Assembly (NCBI GenBank): GCA_900316495.1
Contig: ONDC01000008.1
Coordinates: 1-42,569 of the forward strand
Direction of reading: 5' to 3'
DNA length: 42,569 nt
Origin: an uncultured Eubacteriales bacterium
GTDB lineage: Bacteria; Bacillota; Clostridia; Oscillospirales; Acutalibacteraceae
Of this stretch, positions 25,935-34,789 are shown in pieces; the first letter of the stretch is position 1; every line of letters starts with the position of its first letter. The notes beneath the pieces were generated by a model, which saw nothing but the letters and a program-made list of their open reading frames with translations, ran no database searches and was not told where the DNA came from. The position numbers were made by a program, and so were the translations under genes.

Positions 25935-27350
25935 TTATTTGCCGGAAAGATATTCGTCGATCGCTTTGGCAGCGGTCTTGCCCGCGCCCATTGCCAGAAT
26001 GACGGTCGCCGCTCCGGTAACCGCGTCGCCGCCGGCGTAAACGCCCTCGCGGGAGGTCAGTCCCGTGGCTTCCTCCACGACAATGCCGCCCTTGCGGTTG
26101 ACGTCCAGACCCCCGGTGGTGGACTTGATGAGGGGATTGGGGGAGGTGCCGATGGCGATGATCACGCAGTCCACGTCAAGGACAAATTCCGAGCCGGGAA
26201 CCTCGACGGGACTTCTTCTGCCGGATGCGTCAGGCTCGCCAAGCTCCATCTTGATGCATTCCATACCGGTGACAAAACCGTTTCTCGGATCGCGGCGGTC
26301 GTCGGGATTCTCAAAGCCGATGATCTTGGTCGGGTTGTTGAGCAGCCTGAATTCGATGCCCTCCTCCATGGCGTGCTCGACCTCCTCCTTACGGGCGGGA
26401 AGCTCCTCAAGGCTGCGGCGGTAAACGATGTACACCTTCTCCGCGCCCATGCGCAGGGCGGTTCTCGCCGCGTCCATCGCGACGTTGCCGCCGCCGACAA
26501 CGGCGACCTTCTTGGCGTGCATGATGGGAGTGGTGGCGTCGGATTTGTAAGCCTTCATCAGATTGCTGCGGGTGAGAAATTCGTTGGCGGAGTAAACGCC
26601 CTTGAGACTTTCGCCGGGAATGCCCATGAAGCGGGGCAGACCCGCGCCGGAGCCGATGAAGATCGCCTCGTAGCCCATTTCAAACAGCTCGTCGACAGTG
26701 AGCGTCTTGCCTATGACGACATTGGTCTCCACATCGACGCCAAGTGCCTTGAGGGTATCGACCTCCTTCTGCACGATACTCTTTGGCAGACGGAATTCGG
26801 GAATGCCGTAGACCAACACGCCGCCCGCAAGGTGGAGCGCTTCATAAACCGTGACCTTGTAGCCCAGCTTGGCTAAATCGCCCGCGCAGGTCAGACCGGA
26901 GGGACCGGAGCCGACAATGGCGACTTTATGCCCGTTCTGTTCGGGCAGTCTGGGAGCCTCGGTGCAATGCTCGTTGTGCCAGTCGGCGACGAAACGCTCC
27001 AGACGGCCGATACCGACGGCTTCGCCCTTGATGCCTCTGACGCACTTGCTCTCGCACTGTGTCTCCTGCGGACAGACTCTGCCGCAGACGGCGGGCAGGG
27101 AAGAAGACTTGTTGATGACCTGATAGGCGCCCTCGAAGTCAAGCTCCCTGACCTTGGCGATGAATTCGGGGATATGTACGTTGACCGGACAGCCGCTGAC
27201 GCAGGGCATATTCTTGCAGTTGAGACATCTTGCCGCCTCGTCCAGCGCGGTCGCCTCATCGTAGCCGAGAGCGACCTCCTTGAAGTTGCGCCCTCTTTCT
27301 ATGGGATCCTGCACCGGCATGGGATTCTTTTTGAGTGACATATTTGGCAT
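25935..27350 (-). CDS. nfnB: NADH-dependent ferredoxin:NADP+ oxidoreductase large subunit (GltD/GltA-like)
   Basis: About 471 residues. I choose the ATG at 27350: AAAGGA lies about 12 nt upstream, whereas the ATG at 27362 abuts it; longer starts overlap nfnA. The N-terminus has iron-sulfur Cys clusters (CLNCKNMPCVSGCPV and CGRVCPQETQCESKCVRG). VAIVGSGPSGLTCAGDLAKLG binds FAD and VAVVGGGNVAMDAARTALRMG binds the second nucleotide. Alone it could be called a glutamate synthase small subunit, but the adjacent SudB-like gene points to the flavin-bifurcating Nfn complex that couples NADH, ferredoxin and NADP+ in anaerobes. No glutamate synthase large subunit is nearby. Confidence 0.92.
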   Translation of the reverse strand: MPNMSLKKNPMPVQDPIERGRNFKEVALGYDEATALDEAARCLNCKNMPCVSGCPVNVHIPEFIAKVRELDFEGAYQVINKSSSLPAVCGRVCPQETQCESKCVRGIKGEAVGIGRLERFVADWHNEHCTEAPRLPEQNGHKVAIVGSGPSGLTCAGDLAKLGYKVTVYEALHLAGGVLVYGIPEFRLPKSIVQKEVDTLKALGVDVETNVVIGKTLTVDELFEMGYEAIFIGSGAGLPRFMGIPGESLKGVYSANEFLTRSNLMKAYKSDATTPIMHAKKVAVVGGGNVAMDAARTALRMGAEKVYIVYRRSLEELPARKEEVEHAMEEGIEFRLLNNPTKIIGFENPDDRRDPRNGFVTGMECIKMELGEPDASGRRSPVEVPGSEFVLDVDCVIIAIGTSPNPLIKSTTGGLDVNRKGGIVVEEATGLTSREGVYAGGDAVTGAATVILAMGAGKTAAKAIDEYLSGK

Positions 27351-27426
27351 GTTGCAGCACATTCCTTTCAAATGCAGAGAATCACTTCTCCGTTCATATA
27401 ATGAAGTATGGTTGATGGCGGGTGAA

Positions 27427-28269
27427 TTACTGAGCTTCCTTCTTAAAGAGATTGCAGACATGCTCTCTCTGCTCCTGCTCGAAGGGGCGGTACATCATGC
27501 CGCGGCTCATGGCCTCGTCAAAGTCCACCTCGAAGCCGTCGAATTCGGGGCCGTCCACGCAGGCAAATTTCGTCTTGCCTCCGACGGTGAGACGGCAACC
27601 GCCGCACATGCCCGTGCCGTCGATCATGATGGGGTTCATGGAGACGATGGTCTTGATGCCGAAGGGCTTGGTAGTGAGAGTGACGAATTTCATCATGATC
27701 AGCGGACCGATGGCGATGACCTCGTCGTACTGCTCGCCCTCCTCGATCAGACGCTTGAGCGGCACGGTGACAACGCCCTGCTCGCCGTAGCTGCCGTCGT
27801 CGGTCATGATGATGAGCTTGTCGGACGCCGCTCTGAATTCGTCTTCAAGAATCAGCAGGTCTTTATTGCGGAAGCCGATGATGGAATGCACCTCACAGCC
27901 CAGCTCGTGCAGCTTCTGTGCAACGGGGAGCGCGATGGCACAGCCCACGCCGCCGCCGACAATGGCGACCTTCTTCAATCCCTCGGTGTGCGTGGCTCTG
28001 CCGAGCGGACCGACAAAATCCTGGATGAAATCGCCCTCGTTCTTATGGTTGAGAAGCTCGGTGGTAGCGCCGACAATCTGGAATATAATCTTAACCGTAC
28101 CCTTTTCGCTGTCGCAGCCGGCGACGGTAAGGGGGATTCTCTCTCCGTCCTCATCAACCCGCAGAATGATGAACTGCCCCGGCTGCGCCTTTCTGGCGAC
28201 CAGCGGCGCTTCTATGTCCATCATGGTGACGGTGGGATTGAGCTCCCTTTTTGATATGATCTTGTACAT
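27427..28269 (-). CDS. nfnA: NfnA small subunit: ferredoxin-NADP reductase-like FAD/[2Fe-2S] protein
   Basis: 280 residues. The ferredoxin-reductase fold starts with KREL then GQFIILRVDEDGERIPLTV (flavin site). AIVGGGVGCAIALPVAQ is the NAD(P) motif. The C-terminus carries the [2Fe-2S] Cys set GTGMCGGCRLTVGGKTKFAC and DGPEFDG, characteristic of NfnA/SudB and PyrK-like proteins. It is the first gene of a two-gene transcript with nfnB starting about 76 nt later. The assignment over PyrK rests on the partner gene and on absence of pyrD nearby. A TATAAT at 28332-28327 (minus strand) is its likely -10, with a weak -35. Confidence 0.93.
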   Translation of the reverse strand: MYKIISKRELNPTVTMMDIEAPLVARKAQPGQFIILRVDEDGERIPLTVAGCDSEKGTVKIIFQIVGATTELLNHKNEGDFIQDFVGPLGRATHTEGLKKVAIVGGGVGCAIALPVAQKLHELGCEVHSIIGFRNKDLLILEDEFRAASDKLIIMTDDGSYGEQGVVTVPLKRLIEEGEQYDEVIAIGPLIMMKFVTLTTKPFGIKTIVSMNPIMIDGTGMCGGCRLTVGGKTKFACVDGPEFDGFEVDFDEAMSRGMMYRPFEQEQREHVCNLFKKEAQ

Positions 28270-28589
28270 GTGAATGTCCTCCCTGATAAGAGTAGAATGA
28301 TTGGCTGAAAAAGTATTGTAAATTCAATTATATCATATACTTACGGGAAATGGAATAAAAAATTGCAACAAATTCAGAAAAATATTTCATGGATAACTGG
28401 AATTATTTTCAAAAACGCGGGAAAAAAGCGAAAAAATGCAACCGAGAAGAAGAATGCTGCATTTTCCCAAAAAAACGGGAACGCATTCCGAAAGCCGGAG
28501 CGCGTTCCCGCATTTTGAGTCATTTCAAGGGCGAAGCCCTTTCGGTATTATTCCATTTTCGGTATTCATTCTTCAGTCAGCCTGCGCTC
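28270..28589. other. Gene-free interval between divergent/terminating minus-strand units
   Basis: This stretch of about 320 bp holds the nfnA -10 region (28327-28332), an A-rich segment, the terminator of the beta-helix lipoprotein gene, and a compact hairpin AAGGGC/GCCCTT (28527-28541), which on the minus strand has a TTCG tetraloop. No credible ORF. Confidence 0.6.
28468..28515 (-). terminator. Intrinsic terminator for the beta-helix lipoprotein gene
   Basis: On the minus strand CGGGAACGC pairs with GCGTTCCCG (28510-28502 with 28484-28476), followed by seven Ts. Confidence 0.87.
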
Positions 28590-29894
28590 TCATCCTCTGC
28601 GACCTCTTCCGCCCATTCTGCCGCCGCCGAAGCCACCCATACCGCCTCCGCCCATCATCTGATTGGGAATTTCGGTGACCTGCTGACCGTTGCAATAAAT
28701 GGTGCCGCCATTGAGCTGAGCCGTTCCGTCGTAGTCGAAGGTGGAATTGCCGCTGACGCTGATGGTGCCGCCGTTGACGATGATGTCGCCGTTGGAATCG
28801 ATGCCGTCGGTGTCGCCGGCGCTCATGGTGATGTTGATGGCGCCGCCGTTGATCTCAACGACGGGAGTACTGTAGGCGCTGGATTTTCTCGCGGCGTTGA
28901 TACCGTCGTCCCAGCTGGAGAGGTCGAATGTGCCGTCGTTGATGCGGATATAGGTGCCTTCCATGCATTCGGCGGCGCTGATTGTGAAGGTGCCGCCGTC
29001 GATCTGCACGAGGGAGACCGCGTGAATGCCGTCGTCGCCAACGCTCATCGAAAAGCTGCCGCCGCCGATGTAGATGTAGCCGAGGCTGTCGTCGTCCTCA
29101 TTTTCGGCGTGAAGTCCGTCGGTTCCCGCCTTGATAGTGAAGCTGCCACCGGCAACGCGGATGGAATCATTGGCTTCAATAGCTTTGGAAGCGGCTGTGA
29201 TCTTATAGGTGCCGCCGGTAATTTTCAGGTCGTCCTTGCCGACAATGCCGTTATCGGAGGAGTTGACGGTGAGGGAGCCGGCGCCATTGAGTGTGAGATC
29301 GTCCTTCGAGAAGATAACCCCGTCGGTGTTGGTGTCGCCGTCAGCGGTAAATTGTCCCGTGACGGAGAGGGAATTGTCGCCGGAAAGGGTGACGAACACC
29401 TTATCGGCATTCCTGACGTAAATGCAGGGGGCGTCGGCATTGGTGACGCTCACCCCGTCCAGCACGAGCTGCACCTTGTCCTCGTCGCCCGCGTCCACAA
29501 TGATGGTGACATTTTCGGCGCTGCCCGTGACGCGGTAGACGCCAGCTTTGGTAATGGTGACATTCTTGCCGGATTGAAGGGCGATCTCCTTCGCGTCGCT
29601 GAGATCGGCTGTCTGTGTAAGATCGCGCTCCGTGAACAGCTCGTCTGCCGAGAGTCCTGCGGAGGACGATTGGGTGGTGGCGGAGACCTTCGCCTCCTCG
29701 TCGTTGAGCGTTGCGACGACCGAGGTCGCGGTGTTTCCGGTTCCGGCAGCCTGACTGCCGCTCTCTGAAACGCAGCCCGACAGGGGCAGCATGAGCATCT
29801 GCACGGCAAGCAGCGTCGCGATATAGATCCGGAGATTCTTTTTCTTCCTGTTTTCTGCCTTGATGATTTCGTTCATGTCCTTGAAGCTCTTCAT
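28590..29894 (-). CDS. Carbohydrate-binding beta-helix lipoprotein (DUF4353/Cthe_2159-like)
   Basis: About 434 residues from the ATG at 29894, preceded by AGGAGG. After a basic cytosolic stretch the hydrophobic segment IYIATLLAVQMLMLPLSGC ends in a lipobox (LSGC). The body is a right-handed parallel beta-helix built of repeats like INGGxxxIxxxxDGIxxNxDIxxxGG, as in Cthe_2159 of Clostridium thermocellum, a protein reported to bind acidic polysaccharide. LVLDGVSVTNADAPCIYV and NADKVFVTLSGDNSL are typical of the family. It ends in a Gly/Met/Arg-rich tail (GGGGMGGFGGGRMGGRGRRG). Probably a surface glycan-binding or scaffold protein. Its promoter region has phased direct repeats. Confidence 0.9.
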   Translation of the reverse strand: MKSFKDMNEIIKAENRKKKNLRIYIATLLAVQMLMLPLSGCVSESGSQAAGTGNTATSVVATLNDEEAKVSATTQSSSAGLSADELFTERDLTQTADLSDAKEIALQSGKNVTITKAGVYRVTGSAENVTIIVDAGDEDKVQLVLDGVSVTNADAPCIYVRNADKVFVTLSGDNSLSVTGQFTADGDTNTDGVIFSKDDLTLNGAGSLTVNSSDNGIVGKDDLKITGGTYKITAASKAIEANDSIRVAGGSFTIKAGTDGLHAENEDDDSLGYIYIGGGSFSMSVGDDGIHAVSLVQIDGGTFTISAAECMEGTYIRINDGTFDLSSWDDGINAARKSSAYSTPVVEINGGAINITMSAGDTDGIDSNGDIIVNGGTISVSGNSTFDYDGTAQLNGGTIYCNGQQVTEIPNQMMGGGGMGGFGGGRMGGRGRRG

Positions 29895-29998
29895 AAATTG
29901 GTTCCTCCTGTCAATTCTTTCTGACTGTTGCATAATCTTTTCTATCAAAGCGGGTCCGATCGGTTGGTTGATTGGTTGTCTTCGCTTTTGATGGCTTT

Positions 29999-30052
29999 AG
30001 TATATAAACCGAACCTTCAGCGGACTTAAAATGAATTGTGAGGTTATTGTGA
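29999..30052 (-). promoter_or_regulatory. Candidate response-regulator-type direct repeats upstream of the beta-helix lipoprotein gene
   Basis: On the minus strand TCACAAT occurs twice with an 11-bp period (30052-30046 and 30041-30035), followed downstream by a -10-like TATACT (30004-29999) with no good -35. Helically phased direct repeats just upstream of a weak -35 are typical of activation by OmpR-family regulators. No regulator gene is in the window. Confidence 0.4.
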
Positions 30053-30074
30053 AGCACATAGCCGAAAAAACATC

Positions 30075-30103
30075 TTGCACATTGGCATAAGGTGTGATAT
30101 AAT
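30075..30103 (+). promoter_or_regulatory. Sigma-A promoter for the small membrane protein / ydj cluster
   Basis: TTGCAC (30075-30080), 17-nt spacer, perfect TATAAT preceded by TG (30098-30103), 38 nt upstream of the next start. Confidence 0.85.
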
Positions 30104-30140
30104 TTATATATATGTAAGCAATGGAAAGGGGGCGGAGACG

Positions 30141-30740
30141 ATGGGCAGACGTCTCACAGGAATCCTTCTGAGGCAGACGACAAGAACAGGCGGATTCTTC
30201 ACAATCTGTTTCGTTAACATGCTGCTGAATTTCCGCTGGTCGATACCTGCGTGGCTGCTGCTGGCGGCGCATGTGCTTTGGGGCGTGCCTCCGCTGTGGG
30301 TGTTCTTCGTGGCGCTGTCGCTCTGGCCTCTGGCGGCAATTCTGCTGACGGCGATCGTCAGACTGCTGAGCAGGGTTGCGTCTCTCCCTATGGGCAATCC
30401 CTCCTACAGCGGCTCCAACGTGGTAAAGGTGGACGCGGACACGCCCAACAAGAACCCCTATTCCGCCACCCGGCAGAGCGAAGAGGACGTGAAGGCAAGC
30501 TACGGCAGATCCTATGGGGGCAAGGACTGGTGCGCCGAATCCGACCCGCCTACCCAGCTCCGTTCCTCCGAAGCATCTTCCGTCCCCGACGGAGCGCCCT
30601 CCCCGGTGACATGGGAAAACAAGGCGGGAACCCCCCTGACGGCGGAGGGGAAGGACTGGTATGCCGAATACATGCAGTCCGAGCAATACAAAAGGGAAAC
30701 CCGACCGTCATCCGAATCCGACAGAAAATCGGAACTTTAA
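30141..30740 (+). CDS. Small membrane protein of unknown function
   Basis: About 199 residues from the ATG at 30141; GGAAAGGGGGCGGAG lies upstream. The N-terminal third is basic and hydrophobic with two probable spans (FRWSIPAWLLLAAHVLWGV and LWVFFVALSLWPLAAILLTA). The C-terminal 120 residues are soluble, Ser/Pro-rich and contain an internal echo, YGGKDWCAESD and GKDWYAEYMQ, about 45 residues apart, each after a flexible stretch. No family recognised. It shares orientation with the ydjI-like gene 175 nt downstream and could be the first gene of that transcript; the gap holds small hairpins only. Confidence 0.7.
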   Translation: MGRRLTGILLRQTTRTGGFFTICFVNMLLNFRWSIPAWLLLAAHVLWGVPPLWVFFVALSLWPLAAILLTAIVRLLSRVASLPMGNPSYSGSNVVKVDADTPNKNPYSATRQSEEDVKASYGRSYGGKDWCAESDPPTQLRSSEASSVPDGAPSPVTWENKAGTPLTAEGKDWYAEYMQSEQYKRETRPSSESDRKSEL

Positions 30741-30914
30741 AAAATCGGAATTATAATATGGTAGAAATAGGCAATATGGTAACAATTACAAAAAGCGAAC
30801 GAATGTGAGCGTATATATTGCAGCGCGAAGCGCTCCACAACTCCACACTTCACACTTATTAAAAAAGCCTATCGGCTTAAAATAAAAAACAAATTGAAAG
30901 GGGTTTCATGCAAT

Positions 30915-32283
30915 ATGGGACTTATTAAAGCAGCAGTCGGAGCAGCCGGCGGCGTTCTCGCCGACCAGTGGAAGGAATTCTTCTACTGTGAAGCCATTCC
31001 GAGGGACACCCTTGTGGTCAAGGGACAGAAGCGCATCACCTCCCGTTCCTCCAACACCAAGGGCAACGACAACATCATCTCCAACGGCTCCGGCATCGCG
31101 GTGGCCGACGGTCAGGCAATGATCATTGTCGAGCAGGGCAAGGTCGTGGAATACTGCGAGCTTCCCGGCGAGTATACATACGACACTTCCACCGAGCCGA
31201 GCATTTTCGCGGGCAGCTTCGGGCAGAGCATTCTCAACACCTTCAAGCTGATCGGCAAGCGCTTCACCTATGGCGGCGACACCGGCAAGGATCAGCGCGT
31301 CTATTACTTCAATATGAAGGAAATTATGGAAAACCCCTTCGGCACCTCCGATCCGGTTCCCTTCCGCATTTCCCTTCCGCATTGTGGATAAGAACATCAA
31401 CCTCGATATCGACGTTTCCATCCGCTGCAGTGGCTATTATTCCTACAAGATCAAGAATCCGCTGCTCTTCTACACCAACGTCTGCGGCAACGTCGCCGAT
31501 TCCTTCAAGCGCAAGGAAATCGACGCGCAGCTCAAATCGGAATTCACCAGCGCCCTGCAGCCCTCTTTCGCCCAAATGTCTGCTATGCAGATCCGCCCGA
31601 ATGAGATTCCGGCGCGTGTGGAGGATCTTTGCAACGCAATGAACGAGATTCTCAGTCAGAAATGGCTGGAACTCAGAGGTATCGCCGTTGTATCGGTTGC
31701 CTTTAAAAACCTCAACCTCCCGCCGGAGGATATGGAACTCATCAAGCAGGCGCAGCGCGCCGCCATCAACCGCGATCCCGGCATGGCAGCGGCTACCCTT
31801 ACCCAGGCGCAGGCCGACGCGATGAAGGACGCCGCCAAGAACAAGGGCGGCTCCATGAACGCCTTCCTCGGCATGGGCATGGCGCAGAACGCCGGCGGCA
31901 TCAACGCGCAGCAGCTCTTTGAAATGAGCGCCCAGCAGCAGGCGGCACGTCAGCAGGCGGAAGCGCAGGCGGCTGCACAGAGAGCGGCACAGCCCAAGCA
32001 GGCAGACCCGCAGGGCGGCTGGCAATGCGAATGCGGCACGACCAACACCGGCAAATTCTGCATGAATTGCGGCAAACCCCAGCCGGCGGCAGGCGGTTGG
32101 AGCTGTCCGAAATGCGGCACCTCCAATCAGGGCAAATTCTGCATGAACTGCGGACAGCCCAAACCTGCGGGCGCACCGCTCTACCGCTGCGACAAGTGCG
32201 GCTGGCAGCCCGAGGATCCGCACAATCCTCCGAGATTCTGCCCCGAATGCGGCGACATCTTCGATGAGAAGGACATCAGATAA
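30915..32283 (+). pseudogene. ydjI-like SPFH/virion-core family gene, frameshifted by a 13-bp tandem duplication
   Basis: Two frames together encode one protein of about 450 residues. Frame 1 (30915-31391) starts MGLIKAAVGAAGGVLADQWKEF and runs to NPFGTSDPVPFRI, then reads SLPHCG and stops. Frame 2 (from about 31384) resumes VDKNINLDIDVSIRCSGYYSYKI. Removing one copy of the duplicated TCCCTTCCGCATT joins them exactly as PVPFRIVDKNINLDID, the expected family sequence. Frame 2 continues through the SPFH domain to a Gln/Ala-rich helix and three zinc-ribbon-like Cys clusters (CECGTTNTGKFCMNCGKP and similar). In B. subtilis YdjI belongs to the PspA-YdjGHI membrane-stress module. A GTG at 31384 could restart translation. 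Real mutation, phase variation or assembly error remain possible. Confidence 0.92.
31358..31383 (+). repeat. Perfect 13-bp tandem duplication inside the ydjI-like gene
   Basis: TCCCTTCCGCATT occurs at 31358-31370 and again at 31371-31383 without a gap. Thirteen is not a multiple of three, so the duplication shifts the frame. Confidence 0.98.
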
Positions 32284-32325
32284 CCCTTCACATTTTTCCT
32301 CATACGTATAATGGAAGCATACAAG

Positions 32326-32369
32326 GCAAGCCGTCGGTTTTCGTCTCTCAGGCGGAGCCGTCGGCTTGC
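32326..32369 (+). terminator. Hairpin between ydjI- and ydjG-like genes, weak terminator or processing site
   Basis: GCAAGCCG (32326-32333) pairs with CGGCTTGC (32362-32369), extended by CGG/CCG after a mismatch; followed by ATAAAAA, not a T run, so termination would be poor. Confidence 0.4.
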
Positions 32370-32426
32370 ATAAAAATGTGAAGAGTGGAGCGCTTCACGC
32401 AGAATTCGGGAGGAGAGAATTCAAAC

Positions 32427-33530
32427 ATGCCAGACAATCTGAGAGCAGATACGATATTAGAGTACAAATGCCCGTGCTGCGGAGGCAAGATCGAATTTGA
32501 CAGCGGCATTCAAAAGATGAAATGTCCCTTCTGCGACACGGAATTTGATGTGGAGACGCTGAAAAATTACGACACCGTGCTCAACGACACCACTCCTACG
32601 CAGATGGATTGGAACAAGACGCAGGCGGAGCATTGGAATACAGACGAAACCAAAAACATGCTGATCTACAGCTGCCATTCCTGCGGCGGCGAGATCATCT
32701 GCGACAAGACCACGGCGGCGACTCACTGCCCCTTCTGCGGGAATCCCGTTGTGATGATGGGACAATTCGCGGGCGATCTGCGACCCGACCTTGTCATCCC
32801 CTTCAAGCTGAATAAGGACGCGGCTGTCGCAGCCTTCAAGAATCACCTCAAGGGCAAAACGCTGCTTCCCAAAGCATTCAAGAGCGACAACCACATCGAG
32901 GAAATCAAGGGCGTTTACGTTCCTTTCTGGCTCTTCAACAGCCAGGCGGAAGCCCATATCAATTACCGCGCCACAAAGGTGCGCACATGGAGCGACAGAA
33001 ATTACATCTACACCGACACCAGCTATTATTCCGTGGTGCGCAAGGGCACGCTGGAATTTGCAAACATCCCGGTGGACAGCAGCTCCAAAATCGACAACGA
33101 CATCACTGAATCCCTTGAGCCGTTCGACTTAAGTCAGGCGGTGGACTTCCAGACGGCGTATCTTTCGGGCTATTTAGCCGACAAATACGACGTTTCCGAG
33201 AATCAGAGCGTGGAACGAGCCAACCAGCGCGTGCGGAAAAGCACCGAGAATGAATTTGCCTCCACGGTGACAGGCTACACCAATTACCACGCCGAGAGCG
33301 TCAACATCCAGCTCCACAATGCCAAGGCGAAATACGCCCTTTTCCCCGTGTGGCTTTTGACTACCAGATGGAACAATCAGAATTATCTCTTCGCCATGAA
33401 CGGACAGACCGGCAAGTTCGTGGGCAACCTTCCTCTGGACATGGGCGCGTTTTTCAAATGGATGTTCGGCATAGCGGGAGCGGTTGCCGCCGTGGCCATC
33501 ATAGCCTTATGGATCATATGGCATTTCTGA
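32427..33530 (+). CDS. YdjG-like zinc-ribbon membrane protein
   Basis: 367 residues from the ATG at 32427, preceded by GGGAGGAG. Two double-CxxC zinc ribbons open the protein (YKCPCCGGKIEF ... MKCPFCDTEF and YSCHSCGGEIICD ... HCPFCGNPV), followed by VIPFKLNKDAAVAAFK and GVYVPFWLFN, the recognisable core of YdjG-type proteins, then YALFPVWLLTTRWNNQNYLFAMNGQTGK and one C-terminal span (IAGAVAAVAIIALWIIW). In B. subtilis YdjG works with YdjH to place the phage-shock protein PspA at the membrane. Here the order is ydjI-ydjG-ydjH and no pspA homologue is in the window. The ydjH-like gene starts 17 nt later, so the two are co-transcribed. Confidence 0.9.
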   Translation: MPDNLRADTILEYKCPCCGGKIEFDSGIQKMKCPFCDTEFDVETLKNYDTVLNDTTPTQMDWNKTQAEHWNTDETKNMLIYSCHSCGGEIICDKTTAATHCPFCGNPVVMMGQFAGDLRPDLVIPFKLNKDAAVAAFKNHLKGKTLLPKAFKSDNHIEEIKGVYVPFWLFNSQAEAHINYRATKVRTWSDRNYIYTDTSYYSVVRKGTLEFANIPVDSSSKIDNDITESLEPFDLSQAVDFQTAYLSGYLADKYDVSENQSVERANQRVRKSTENEFASTVTGYTNYHAESVNIQLHNAKAKYALFPVWLLTTRWNNQNYLFAMNGQTGKFVGNLPLDMGAFFKWMFGIAGAVAAVAIIALWIIWHF

Positions 33531-33547
33531 CGGGAGGGGATTCTGCG

Positions 33548-34789
33548 ATGAAAAGAATACTATCCGCGTTCTGCGCGGCTATGCTGGTCATGTTTGTCTT
33601 TGCCCTGCCGGTCAACGCTTCGGAAGCCGGAACGGAGACAGCGGCGGAATATCATCACGTCCTCGACCGCGACGGATCGCTTTCCGACAGCGACAGACAG
33701 AGCGCAGAGGAGGCGGCCAAGGCGGTTCTGGAAAAGAACGGCGTCGACCTCTTCGTGTATCTCTCAAAAAAGGAAATGCCGGAGCCGAACGAAACAGGAG
33801 GCTCGATCTACCAATCCTATGCCGCTACCGACGCCTCCGTCGTCCTGATGGTGGACAAAAAGGGCGCGTATATCCGGACTTACGGCAGAGCCGAAGACAT
33901 TTTTACTAAGGACGAGCTGAAGCTGATTCTCAAGCAGGTCAAAAAGCAGGAGAAAACCTCCGCAAAGTGTCTGAAATTCATTGAGCTGACGGGCGACTCG
34001 CTCACCGAAAGGGGTGTGCTTCCCATTCCCGAGGGAAGGAAGCTGCCGCGTCTCGTGGACGATGCGGGGCTTCTTTCGCAGAGCGAAAAATACAACCTGA
34101 TCAGCTCGCTGGACAGCATCAGCGAAAACCGGCAGTTAGATGTGGTGGTGGTCACCAAAAACTCCCTTGCCGGCAAGACCGTCGAGCAGTACGCCGACGA
34201 TTTCTTTGACTACAACGGCTACGGCTACGGCGAGAATGACGACGGCATCCTGCTGCTGCTCAGCATGGACACGCGGGAATGGGCGATCAGCACCTATGGC
34301 AGGGCAATCCAAATTTTCACCGACAGCGAGCAGCAGTACATCAGCGACAGCTTCCTCCCCTATCTCAGCGAAGGTAACTACTACCAGGGCTTTTACCGCT
34401 TCGCCGAGCTTTGCGACAACGCGATAGAGGAATACAACGCAAACGGGAATTCCCGTTACAGCGGAAACGATAAACCGCCGTTCGATCTGCCGGTGGCGAT
34501 TGTGGGATCAATCGTGGTGGGACTGATCATAGGACTTATCGTCGCGCTGGCGCTTAAAAGCCAGCTCACCAGTGTGAAGCCACAGGCGATGGCGACCGCC
34601 TACGCCAGACCCGGCAGCCTGAGACTCACCGAAAAGAACGACCTCTTTCTCTATCACAACATCACCCGCGTCGCCAGACCAAAGGAAACCAGCAGCTCCT
34701 CCGGTCGCAGCTCCTCCGGCGGCGGTCACAGCTCCACCCATGTCAGCTCCTCCGGTAGAAGCCACGGCGGTTCTCACGGACATTTTTAG
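33548..34789 (+). CDS. YdjH-like TPM-domain membrane protein with a second degenerate TPM region
   Basis: 413 residues from the ATG at 33548, with GGGAGGGG upstream. A signal peptide (AFCAAMLVMFVFALPVNASE) is followed by a TPM domain at about residues 165-305: PRLVDDAGLLSQSEKYNLISS, QLDVVVVTKNS, YGYGENDDGILLLLSM, WAISTYGRAIQIF. The segment at about 35-145 has the same order of elements in weaker form (VLDRDGSLSDSDRQSAEEA, VDLFVYLSK, ASVVLMVDKKGAYIRTYGRAEDIF), so the domain appears duplicated. A span at about 318-338 and a Ser/Gly/His-rich tail ending GGSHGHF complete it. B. subtilis YdjH is shorter, with one TPM domain. Confidence 0.9.
   Translation: MKRILSAFCAAMLVMFVFALPVNASEAGTETAAEYHHVLDRDGSLSDSDRQSAEEAAKAVLEKNGVDLFVYLSKKEMPEPNETGGSIYQSYAATDASVVLMVDKKGAYIRTYGRAEDIFTKDELKLILKQVKKQEKTSAKCLKFIELTGDSLTERGVLPIPEGRKLPRLVDDAGLLSQSEKYNLISSLDSISENRQLDVVVVTKNSLAGKTVEQYADDFFDYNGYGYGENDDGILLLLSMDTREWAISTYGRAIQIFTDSEQQYISDSFLPYLSEGNYYQGFYRFAELCDNAIEEYNANGNSRYSGNDKPPFDLPVAIVGSIVVGLIIGLIVALALKSQLTSVKPQAMATAYARPGSLRLTEKNDLFLYHNITRVARPKETSSSSGRSSSGGGHSSTHVSSSGRSHGGSHGHF

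Noticed and set aside
28389..29768. 459-codon plus-strand ORF opposite the beta-helix lipoprotein gene
   Set aside because: Ala/Asp/Val/Gly-rich antisense shadow of repeats; it also starts inside the minus-strand terminator.
30866..30879. AAGCC/GGCTT hairpin with flanking A/T runs upstream of the ydjI-like gene
   Set aside because: It would terminate only minus-strand transcription and no minus-strand gene ends there; the stem is just 5 bp.
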